Positions 50,848 through 62,070 of a DNA stretch of 64,000 nucleotides are shown piece after piece. Position 1 is the first letter of the stretch. Each line of letters starts with the position of its first letter. The notes under the pieces are model-generated. The model saw only the letters and a program-made list of their open reading frames with translations, was not told where the DNA came from and made no database searches. Source of the DNA: Formicarius rufipectus. Taxonomy: Eukaryota > Chordata > Aves > Passeriformes > Formicariidae. Location: assembly GCA_013399695.1 (NCBI GenBank), contig VXAU01004002.1:183909-247908 (forward strand), given 5' to 3'. The translations under genes were made by a program, and so were the position numbers.

Positions 50848-53800
50848 GCATGTCTACTTCCAACAGGACAGAAAAAAATCTAACCACTTCCCTTTCCTGA
50901 ACATATTTTAACACTTCTTGCTGTCAGTCTGGATTCTGGAGAGCTTTGGGAATATAGTTTAGGAGAAGAAAGAAGAGGAATTAGAGATTAGAAGTAAGGG
51001 GGGGAAAAAATGTTACTTGTTTCTGGAAAAGATTAGGAAGTAATTCAGAACTAGAATTAGAGAACTTGAGAATATTCATAGCTTTAGTTCTTGATTATCC
51101 AACAAAAATGAGGATACTGTGAGGAAAAGGAGATGATAAACAGATCAGGTGGCTTGATTCAAAGTCACCTAAAGATTCACAGGTTTCAGCAGATTTTGGA
51201 TAATACTTTTTTTTAAAGTGTTGAACTAAAGGAGAATGAAAAGCTTAAGAAACGGAAAACTTAAGGAAATAGAAGAAAATATATAGGTCACACCTAAAGG
51301 GAAAAATCTTTTGGTAACGCATTTTTGAAGACTCATAACAAAGAGAGGAAGTTTCTGCGCTAATGAGGGGAGTAACTACCCAGAATCAGGCAATTCTTCT
51401 GACATCTGAAGGGAAAAGTGCAGAAGGAGTAAGTGCAAGCTGATGAATAAGGTTGAAATAAACACCCTAATTGGTGTCATGTAACGCAGCTCCGTGAAGG
51501 ACTGGTGTTACCCAGGAGTGGGCATCCACTGTGTTGAGGGGAAATGCTGAGAACTCACACAATCCATGTTTTGCTACTGATCTTTAAATGGAGAAGATTA
51601 CGGTGGTGCTGGGGCAGTGGGGAGTTTGTCACCTATATGACAAATGCCTGACTCTGGAGTGGAAGGTGGGGAGAAGACCCAATATGCATTCAGCAAAAAG
51701 AAATGGGAATCCTGTAGAACTCGGGCCATGCCTGGGACAGAAGCAGGCACTTGTAGAGTGTGATTCATTTGACCTCCTTTAGACATGAGTTGAGGAGAAG
51801 AGCCTAGTTCTTCCCATGGACTGTAAAGGAAGACTAACATGACCTGTTCAGATACAGACACTTAGACTGTAAACATCTTCATTTGGTCAAGTGAATTCTG
51901 GCTTGGCATCCACATCTAAGCATGGGAAGACAAGGCTGCTCTGTTATTATAGCTTGTGGTCAAGTGTCAGATGCCCTCCATCCTACTTGAGTAAAGACTC
52001 AACACCTTTTCAGAATGGAAGCTGGCGTTCCAGGGCCTCCAGAGATCTGCCCGAGTTGGGCTAACGATTCAAGCTGAGGCATCTCCCTTGTGCCATCTCT
52101 TCAGGGGCAGCAGGAGCCAGCTCATCGTGACTCCCCACTCCTCTCATGCCAGTGCACGTGGGCACAGCCATAGGTTGAGCTGCGGGGCTGAGTCCTGCAG
52201 CAGCGCTGGCAAGACGTGAGCACGTGTGTGGTTCTCCCAGCTCTGGAGCAGAAGAACTTCAAAGGGCTGGGAGCAGTGGCCTGTTGAGTTTCCCCCCTCC
52301 AGCAGTGACTGATTTACAGGTGAGCGTGGGTAGATGTGACAGGTGGTGAGACGGGGAGCTCCGTGGGGACACTATTACTGGAGAGCACAGGGTACGTTCT
52401 GGTGACAGGCTTGGTGCCTCCTGTAAATCACCCAGTGCGTGTTTGGTGGGCCATGAAAAGTAAATGATAGATTGAAGCTGGTTCCTGGGTGAGACTGGAG
52501 TGTTGCTCTGTGTTGTTAAATCGGGCCGCATAAAGCGCAGGAACTCATGTTTTTGTTCTTACTAAGTAATTTTGGACTATTAAGTTACATGCAGATGTGA
52601 CCATCACTTTTCTTGTTGTGTCCATATAAATGTGTTCTTATTACTTCATGGCTTTGAAACTTCAGTTTATGCCGAAAAACTCCTGAATAAAGAAATACAT
52701 GTACCTTTATTTCATTTGAAAGCTCCATTTTTTCCCCTCTTGAATTTTCTAGTGGTTTATTTGGAATACCAGGATATTATATGGTGGCTGCAGTATTCTT
52801 TCTCTGGGTATGCAGTATAATTGATGTCTGCAGAACAGATTTTTTAATTTTTTTTTTAAAGAACGAAACAAAAAAGCTTTATTATTCTGTCATTGTGAAG
52901 TGTGTTCAAGTTAAATTTTTCAGGAAATTTTTGATAGGGAACTTTAAACCAGGTTTTTTATTAAGCTATATTAAAATTCAAGGCACTGGACTAATCCTTT
53001 TTCTTAAGGAACGGAGGGGTGTCACATTTAGTGTTATGAGTATTATCAATTATTTTATTCAAGTATATTTTAATCAATAGCCTTGTTGAGTGTCTTCATT
53101 TTTATGGCAAAAAAGTGTAAACAGATCATTCTCATTATTGCACTTATTTTCTTAAAGTACTCATTTTCTCTGTGTGGGCTCATTTTATAATGTATGCATC
53201 TGGTAATGAAAATAATAATTAAATTCTTTCACAATGAAACTGACTGGGGGAGGGTGTGGGGGTGGAGAAAGCTCAAGTAAAGTTAACTCAAGACAGCTCA
53301 TACCCAGTAAAGCTAGCTAACTGACTGATTCTTCACCTTTACTGTATTTTAAAGCGTAAAGTTTTGGTTTTTTTTCCAAGAGGTGATTCTTATTTTTTTT
53401 CCTAATTGACACTCCATATATGGAAACATCACTTTATTTTTGTCCCTTCCCTTTGCTCTTCTGGTATTTTTTTCCATGTTTCCTACAATGTCTTTTTCTC
53501 CCCATCCTCTGTGTGTGCTCTAACCTTCATTCACTGAGGAATTGCGCCTTTACTGGAGCAGTGTGACCCAAGCACTGACTTGGAAGGGTTGGAAGAAGAT
53601 GCTGCTGGGGAGGTGGGAGAGGTGTGAGAGAAGGAGGCTCTGTTGATCCAAAAAGTGCACAGGGTGATGAACTGTGCTATATAACCAAACCCTATCGAAG
53701 TGTCTCAATTCTGGGAAGGACAAGGATGTAATCTGGAGCTGAGTAGCAAAACCCAACTGGTGTGGATTAAGATACAGCTATTTGGGTAAGTGCGTGTGTG

Positions 53801-56215
53801 CTGATTGAAGTGTAGGAACTAATGTAACGTGGCTGACAAAAAGTATCTGGATTAAATCTGATTTACTTTTTTAGTACTTAATCTCCCTGCTTTTCATTTT
53901 TTTATTGCTTGTTTTATTTGTTTGTTTGGGATGATGTGCTCTCTTACTGTTTTTGTCTTTTTTTTTTTTTTACTTGCTTGTTTTATTTTCTGAACCTGGT
54001 GTTTTCTTTTTTTATTTTTTTTTTCCCCCTGCATTTATACCTAATCCCTAAGCACTTTTTACTTTCCTATATATCCTCTGCGTCTCTTTCAAGGCATATT
54101 CAAAGAGGTTTATTCCTGAGTTGAGTCTTGACAATTATAAAAGCAGCATCAAATGTTTGAGAGTTCAGGACAAACTCCTGACACTGCCCAAGCTCAGTGT
54201 AGCCCAGTATGTCTGTATTCGCATTGTCTTGCAGGCACAGATTAAACCTGAAGTAGTCTCACAGCCTTGGGACTGTGTAATGATTCCTCTGGTGTAACAG
54301 AGGGAAGAAAAATGAGGTGGGAAAGACATCAGAGTTGACTGGGCATGTGGGACTCATTTTGGGAGAGCTGTAATACCAGGGAGCATCCTTTTCAGAATGC
54401 CTTTCAGTCATACGTGAGGTTTGGGATGGTCTGAATCCATATCAAATGTGATTTTTGGGAAGGCTGGTCTGATCATGCATGAGTGGTATGGAACAAGTGT
54501 TTGCTTTTTGAGATTAATCACTAATACTTTAATAAAATGGATGTACAACCTGCTTTGTTTCAAAAGTCAAATGGTGTGCAATATTAAAGATCTAGAAGGT
54601 GCACTAAAATGATGGCATGTAATATTAAGATTTACCTTGCATGAACAAAAAGAAAACTGACTGTATTTGAGGCTGCTGCTGCTCCATTATTAACTTGGAA
54701 ACTAATTTTGATCTTTCTTGAACTTGTTTAAAACTTTGTTTCAGTCACAACCAGCAGTAGTAGTTTATTCCACCATTCTTAGAATTACATACTGCTGTGG
54801 GATTGATCTATGTAATGTATTTTTAATCAGTACTTTGAAAATCTCTAAGTCATCTCAGAATATCATCTTTTCTGATGAGAAATCAACATTTAGCCTTGTC
54901 ATTAGAAATGTCTGAGGTGACATATCACTTTTTTTGTGGTGTTTTGTTGACATTTGTATCGTTCTTCAGCTCATAAGTGAGAACCAGTAATTTTTCTTGT
55001 TTACCTGCAACAGCTTTATCCATTTGATTTTGTTTATTTTGTTAGTGTTGATTATTTAAAATATACTCCTCCTCTTACTTTTTCCCAGAGCAAGTTTTTC
55101 TGAGATTTAGGGGGGAGTTGTTGATGAAAAGCCGAGTTTATCACAGCAAAAATGTGAGTTTCATTAAGGGTTTTGCAACTATATTTGCCCATTGCAGAAG
55201 TTTTCTTATGTGAGACACAACTTGATGGTGAACTGTAGCGCCACAGTTTGGTTTCTGGTGTTCTCTTTGGCTGTGATGAGAGAAAGGAGTAACCCAGGTG
55301 CTCAGCTGTACTAGTGGCTGCTCTGGAGTGGTGGGCCTGCAGACCCCCCCAGGGATTGCCTCTTACCTGCAGGCATAAAAAGCAGCTTCATCGTCTGGCA
55401 TAGGTTTCCTCTCAAAGGAACAGTTGCCAAGAACTTTTTTTCTTGAATGCGTCGTATTTTGAGAGTAGAAGACTGTCTGCTCAGTGTTCTTGTTCACATC
55501 CACAGAACTGGAGTTAGACATCTGACCAAAGGGAGAAAATCTCTTACAGAAGCATTCCTAAGTTTGGCAGGTTGTAAGCACTGGGGGTTGAACTTTTGTG
55601 AAAAAGAATGCGGGGATGTTTTGTGTTACGCGTTTTTTGGCAACAAATTGTGTGTAGGGAGAGAAGAAGGTAGGAGAGTGTAAATGCCATGTGTGGCTGA
55701 TAAAGGAAAAGAGCTCACCTGCTTCTACCATATAACAATAGACCCCAGAAATTGGAGTTCAAATCACATCCTGATTTGTACTGTGCTTTTGGTGAACCCA
55801 TGCAGACTGCCGAAAACTGAAACCTTAACCTGATGGAGGAGCATAACTGAAGTTGTAGAGAGGTTTTGGCCCTTTCCTGCTGCTTGTCTTTTGAGAATTG
55901 GTACTGTGGTGTATGTAACACATACCCAGTGTTTCTGTGTTGGAGCATGGCATTGAGGGACATTTTTATGTCATGTTAGTGATTGTAAGAAAGTATGATT
56001 TTTAGAAGCTGTAAACATATAAAGTGCTTTATTAGATTTATTTCCTGCTTCAGACTTTCAGACAACTGAGGGTGCAAAGTTGTTTTCTTCATGGGTGGAT
56101 TAAAGGATTTGATATATGTTTTTTATCATTGTGAAAGAGTAGCAGATCCTGTTTTCATGTGGCTTGGTAAATTTTTATGAATAATTGGTCAGGTTAATTT
56201 AACTATACATTTGAA
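50848..56215 (+). other. Inferred intron after the LTR
   Basis: No gene recognised. The stretch 52020-52540 is GC-richer and contains a strong donor-like ACAG/GTGAGC at 52319/52320 with a possible acceptor CTCCCAG ending at 52240. The 79 bases between them stay open in one frame, but the peptide is unfamiliar. T-rich runs occur near 53895-54040. Confidence 0.35.
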
Positions 56216-56274
56216 TTGTGGGTGTTTGTGTTTTTGTGGGGTATTTTTGTTTGGTTGTTTTTTGGGTTTTTTTG
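56216..56274 (+). repeat. T/G-rich low-complexity tract
   Basis: About 59 bases of T and G (GGTGTTTGTG, then TTGGTTGTTTTTTGGG). Same composition and orientation as the tracts at 9.2, 13.9, 22.4, 25.2 and 28.9 kb. Confidence 0.8.
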
Positions 56275-59200
56275 CACTACTTAGTCTCAGGTTTTTAGGA
56301 TGAGTCATGTTTTTTACCTTATACAATCCTCAAAAAAACAAAAAAGATTGGGAAAGGGTTTCATGTTTTAAAATGGAACACAGTTCAGTACCTGTGTTTG
56401 AAAAGCACATATCAATGAGCATTGTTGTTGAAATGATGCTGTTTCTCAGTTACATTCCTTGATTCCACTGTCTACCTAAGGAATGGGGAGTGTTTTCATC
56501 TTTCCGATGACGGTTGGTTGGTGTCTGTTAGATCTGCTTATTTTTCTGTGTCAGTCATGGGCATTGATCTGCCCTTGAATTTGTGGACTCAATTTTGCAA
56601 GTTTTGTGTTTGTCCCATCATCCATCTGTCGTGTGTGTCCCCCCCATGACTAACTAGCGTTGAAGCCGGGAGGTTGATTCATGTGATTAGATTTCTCCTG
56701 CTCAGGTTCAGTCACTGTTGTCTTTTTACTCAATGATCCATTTGCTTGTTGTAAGGTTAAAGGGGGTGATTCCATGGGCCGAATTCTTTTTCTGCATTTT
56801 TGATTTTGAAACTTCCTGCTGATAAATGAAAGAACTCTCTTGAAGCTTACCTGGTGGCTATTAGAAATTCTAACCCTTACAATTCAGAAAAGTTGGTTAA
56901 TAAGGCCAAAAAAAAAAAAGGGTGCTGTTATATGTGATGACAAAGAAACATCTGCTTGGAGAGCTTATAGTGACATGGTTTAAAAGGTCTGCACAGTGCT
57001 AAAACCAGTTCTACACTATCAGGCTCTTTTTTTTTCCTTTCTCATTTTGAAAGAATCAAAGATAAATGTCTTGCACATTAAGGAGATGAGCTATAATAAA
57101 ACATATATGGATAATATGGCAGCAGTCCAAGAGCATTAGTATGCGTGCCCTGATGGAGTCGTGGTGGCAGCTAGCAGTCACTCTCAACTTACAGCTAAAT
57201 GTGAGCGTGGAGCGCCTTCCTCTGTGAACTGTTCCTGTCTCGGAAGGAGGAAACTCACCCCAGTTTAAGAGTTCTTTCCTGGTTTGGTGTGAAACCTGTT
57301 GAAGAACTAATGTTCAGGTTGTGCAGGGGGCCACACTTGTCGCGGAGGGTCGGGACTGCGGGGTCATGACTTAGGGTGGACAGGGAGCTGTGGGCAGCAG
57401 ACAGTCGTGCTGTCTCAGGACTGGTTGTTCTAAGAGACATGGGGCAAAATTCTTGTATAGTATCAAGTGTGTGCCAGTTACATGAGCACCATGAGCTACT
57501 ACTGCGTGGTAATTTCTGCCCACTTCTGTGAGAGAGCAGAGGATACAGGGTCTTATGAAACATAGCGGTGGGAAATCAGATGTGAGAGTAATTCCCTAGC
57601 TCTTGCCTGCTTCCTTCCTATATCTAATTAGCCATTGGGGAGGACAGCAAGGAGTGGGCAGCTGGCCAGATAAATTGGTACAGTGTATTGAATCTGGCCA
57701 GCAAGCTGCAGCTTGGGTGCTCTGGTTTGGATCAAAAAAAAAGGTTTATATGAATTTCATACTGAACTTGCCTTGAAAGACACATATGTTAGATGTTGAT
57801 GGTTGTTTAAAGACCAAGTTCTTCCTGTGTTCTTAAGTAGCAGGCTTTCAGAAGATCTTAGTAGCTTCTTTTCCATGATTATCTATTCATTCCCTTTGCT
57901 TAGGGCAGGAGTAATCTTTACTGCTTCTCTGCATTATTACATGCTTCTTGCAAGTGTTCAGGCTTTTACTTTATTATCCTTTGGAGGCTCTTTCACAGAG
58001 AAATGAACCTTGATGTCAGGTGGTAGTGAGCATGAATATTCCAGAGCCAAATTGCTCCTGCTGTGAAAAACCTCATATACAGGAAGAGAATTAAAGGGAG
58101 GAAATTTTCCATGAGGTTCTTCCTGCAGACATTTCTTGTCTATTCTTTACACTTGAATTGTGAATGTGATGGATAAGAGGAGAAGGCTTCCTCATGAGCA
58201 GGGGAGATCCTTTTGGTAATGTTGGAATACATGATATAGAGCCATCTGTGTAGATGAACTCTGTGTGCAGTTGTTTTTGTTGGCTGTCTGATGTTTTGGA
58301 GGATGCTGTAATGTTAATTGTGTTATTGTGAGAAAATAAGATTCTTTATTCTTTCAGTGGCCAATACTTTGTTGTTGATGGTTTGTTTGATGCTTGTTAG
58401 TAGTAACTCACAAACATAGCAAGAAGGAAAGGTTTATAGTTTTGTGTCAGTTCTCTCCCTGTTAGGGCTGATTCATTAACCACAGAAAGTTGAGACAACC
58501 TGTAGGAGCCCATCTGATACTTAACCTATACGACTGTTTTAAAAAGGATATGTTATATTTAGAGTAGTAGCCGCAGCATTTCATCTGTTATCTTTTTGAA
58601 ATTAGTACTCAGTTTGGCCCTTTCCCATTGCTGTATTTCTGCTTATCTGTGGTTTCTCAGTAGTCATTCACTTGTACAGGAAGAAAGATGAAATAATGGA
58701 GTAATGTTGTGTTTTATTATTGTATGTGTTATGTACACTTCTCATAGCTCAAAGCTTTTTTTTTTATGTTAATGAAAGTTTGGAAAGTTGAAAATTTAAG
58801 ATGCTTTTTGGTTTTGAGGAAAATAATTGTTCTTACAGGATTTTAATTTGGCAAGTCTGTGTTTTTATGTGGATTCATGCCTCTTGAAGAATGCATTTTA
58901 TGTCTGTGTTTGGCACAGACATGCTGTTAGTCATCCATAAATTAAAATAATTGAAAAGTAACAAAGGTTTTGTAAATGTTTTGAAATCTTTGGTGCATTT
59001 AAAAGATTTGTGAAACCTTCATATTTCTGATTCTTTAAATCAATCAGCCTCAGGGTTGTGGTCATAACAATTGTACTACTGGTAAAATATTAAGAACTAG
59101 ACAAACTTGAATGATGTGCACTAAATAGAAACTTAATGTGTCTTCTGAAAAAGCAGAACAGTTGGAGTGTGCTCCATATTTTCCTAAGCCAGTTACTTTG

Positions 59201-61577
59201 GTAAGATGTGCTGTAGTTTGAAAATTTGTTATGAGTATGGAGCTGTTGTATGTTCATTTATAGAGGGAATATGTTTGGGCAGAGGGGTTATGTTTGTTAT
59301 AAGACAAATGAGAGGCTTTGTTTCTAAAAGGGTCTGTCTAGTGTTTCTCGGAAAGGGAGGAGTGTGGTTCAGGATATTGCCTAAGAACTTCCTTTCCTTT
59401 CATTACTGTTTAATTATTTTTGATTTTACTTATTTTAACACACTGCTTGTTCTTAAGTGAGGAAGTAATCCTTGCTTAAGCTTATGGCTTTGACTAGAAA
59501 TAGCATAAATGTCACTTTCTCATACTAAAGTTTCTGTTGACTTTAATAAGAGATTTGATACCACTTTCGAGTTATATGGTAGGAAATAGTCAAGAGGTCT
59601 AAAACTTAAAAAGTTCTTAGGGATTCATAAGCATTTGAATTTCTAAGGTTAAAAAAAAGCCTAATAATCTATAAATTTAGATGCATGCAATGAAGTGGGA
59701 ATCCTTGCCTCAAGTATAAGGCAAAGAACCTGCAATTCTAAGTTGAGAATATTATAAAGTGCAATAACAAAATAGCAAGAGAAAGCCTGTGGTAGATGAG
59801 TTTCTGACACTGGCTGGACAGCAAGAGAGGTCTGAGTCACTGTACAACCTAGGAATTAATGTTGTTGAAGATAAAATGAAGCCTGTTTTGGAAAAGGAAA
59901 TGCTGTTGGCAAATGAGCACCCAAATACACTTGATAACCAGGAACTGCTGCTGAATACTGTTGGCTTCAGCTGTTTTGTTGGACACGTGGCAGCAGTATT
60001 AGTGTGATCATTGCTGGAACTGTACAAGTTTAATTCACTCTTCTTTTGGGCTTATCTGGTTGACAGCTTCCTACTCCATTCTCAGAGTTGCCTGGGGTAC
60101 CAGGATAAACATGTGCATGTCTAACGGAGATGCACACATGTGGAAGTACAGTGCATGTGTACAAAACATGCCTGCCTGCCAGACACTTTTCACTTCTCAT
60201 GGCTAACTGTATTTTCTGTAATCACTATGCTGCATCTTGCTTGGTAAGATCTGAGATTTTCACAGACAAAAGAAGAGTATTTGAGCAAGAATATTTGAAG
60301 GTGAAGATGGGCAGTGTAACATTTCAATGATGATGCAGACACTCATGTATTTGTTAAAAAAACAAAAACCACACTTTCGTTTTCTTTTCCCAGGCTTGTA
60401 ATATTTCTTTAGCTGTCGGATGCTGACTAAATATTAATAATATTTAGTACAGCACAATCAGGAGTGTAAGTAAAAGAAGTTCCTCCTTATATTACCCCCT
60501 CTCAATCCCACATCATTAATTATAAGAAGAAAGACGTGATAGAGAAGCTTGAAGAGGTTAGTTGGAGTGATGAAAGAGGATGTCTGAGGAATAGGGAATC
60601 TTGTTTAACTTTATAAGATGTAATATAAACAAACTTGTGGACTATTTTTATATTGCAAATTACTGTTGAATGTAGGTAGGTCCCAACCCTACCCTCCCTT
60701 TTAAGTGCAAATTCAGAAAATGTTGTGTCTGGTGTAACAGGGAAAGAGCTTAAGGATCTTATTCTATCTATACTGGATGCCTTCAAAGGCTGAGTGGGAG
60801 GTGTAGCTGAGACTTTGAGACTGCAGAATTTGGAACTGATTTTTTATATCGTGTTTATACCTTCCAGATATGGGTGGATGCAGAGATTGAAGACAAAATT
60901 AGAGCCTATGGTGTTAAGGGTAGCCAAGTAGAATTATTAACAGGGAAGTGATTAAGGTGTTTTTCACCATTCGAAGATGTTTCCAGACATCACTTTGCTC
61001 TGAAATGCACTTAAAAAAAATTCTGTGCTCTGCAGACAGCCAAAAAGCTGTGCTTGTGAATGTTAAAAATGACCTTGAGCGGAAGAACTCAAAGGTTGTT
61101 CGTGGCTTTGTACTGAATAAAATAAACTGGTACAGCAATGAGAAAAACCTGCATTAAGGTTCACGGTCCTGATTCAGCAAAACACATTTAATCTTAAGCA
61201 TGGATACAGTTGTTATTCTTTTGCAATGCTCATGTAATTCCTGAGCAGGGCACAAGTTAAATATTAGAATAAAAATGTATAGCATATGAAGTATTGATAA
61301 TATCCTTAAATTGGTATCTGAAGCAGGAAATGAACCCCACCAAGATCAGCAGTGCTATCTCTGCAGGTCATCAGCCTCATTTGGTTTGAGATGCACCTTG
61401 TGGAAAGATATCCCCAGGTTTAGAAGTTTCTGCTTTTGACGAAACATCTGCAGAAGATTGCTGCTGTGTCTGAGAGTTGTTAGTAGACCTAAATTAAACA
61501 TTTGGTTTTACTAGAAAGCTGTGGAAGGTGCCTGGGTATTAACTGAGATCTCAGTAGAGTAAGATTATTTTGTTTGT
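56275..61577 (+). other. Inferred intron, distal part
   Basis: No exon with convincing splice sites. A 79-codon open frame at 59768-60004 (plus strand) ends with a stop and has protein-like composition, including VVDEFLTLAGQQERSESLYN, but I do not recognise it and it lacks a polypyrimidine acceptor and a donor. An imperfect hairpin (AGTTCTT and AAGAACT ends) lies at 57270-57308. Confidence 0.35.
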
Positions 61578-62070
61578 ATCATAGAATGGTTTGGGTTGGA
61601 AGGTCACCTAGTTCCAATCCCCTGCCATGGGCAGGGACACCTTCCACTCCCTCAGGTTGTTCCAAAGTCTCATCCAACCTGGCCTTGAACACTCCCAGGG
61701 ATGGAGCATCCACAGCTTCTCTGGGCAACCTGTACCAGCACCTCATCACCCTCACAGGGAAGAATTCCTTCCTAATATCTAATCTAAACCTACCCTCTTT
61801 CAGTTTGAAGCCGTTCCTCCTTGTCCCATCACTGCAGCCCCTTGTAAATAGTTCCTCTCCATCTTCCCTGTAGGCTCCCCTCAGGTACTGGAAGGCCACA
61901 ATTAGGTCACCCCAAAGCCTTCTATTTTCAGGCCTGAACAATCCCAATTGTCTCAGTCTTTCCTCACAGGAGAGGTGCTCCACCCCTCTAATCACCTTGT
62001 TGGCCTCTTCTGGACTTCCTTCAACAGATCCTTCATGTGCTGGGGACTCTGGAGCTGGATGCAGCTCTAT
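61578..62070 (-). mobile_element. CR1 LINE, 5'-truncated, comparatively young
   Basis: The plus strand starts with ATCATAGAATGGTTTGGG and runs through GGTTGGAAGGTCACCTAG and CCCTGCCATGGGCAGGGAC, the reversed avian CR1 3' end. On the minus strand a frame of 138 codons stays open over most of the element (61579-61995). It has the CR1 ORF2 C-terminal signature, including EERLRQLGLF, GDLIVAFQYL, NGFKLKEGRFRLDIR and PREAVDAPSL. Similarity stops near 62070, after the reverse of a CAGAGTCCCCAGC-type motif, so the catalytic reverse transcriptase core is absent and the copy was never able to move alone. The open frame and clean terminal octamer suggest a younger insertion than those at 46.76 and 7.4 kb. 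Confidence 0.93.

Noticed and set aside
51868..51890. TGTAAACATC, the seed and start of the miR-30 family
   Set aside because: The bases after it do not match miR-30 and no complementary arm is found nearby to form a hairpin precursor.
57270..57308. Imperfect hairpin (AGTTCTT and AAGAACT ends with GGTTT and AAACC inside)
   Set aside because: Short stems with an internal mismatch loop; similar structures are expected by chance in a window this size.
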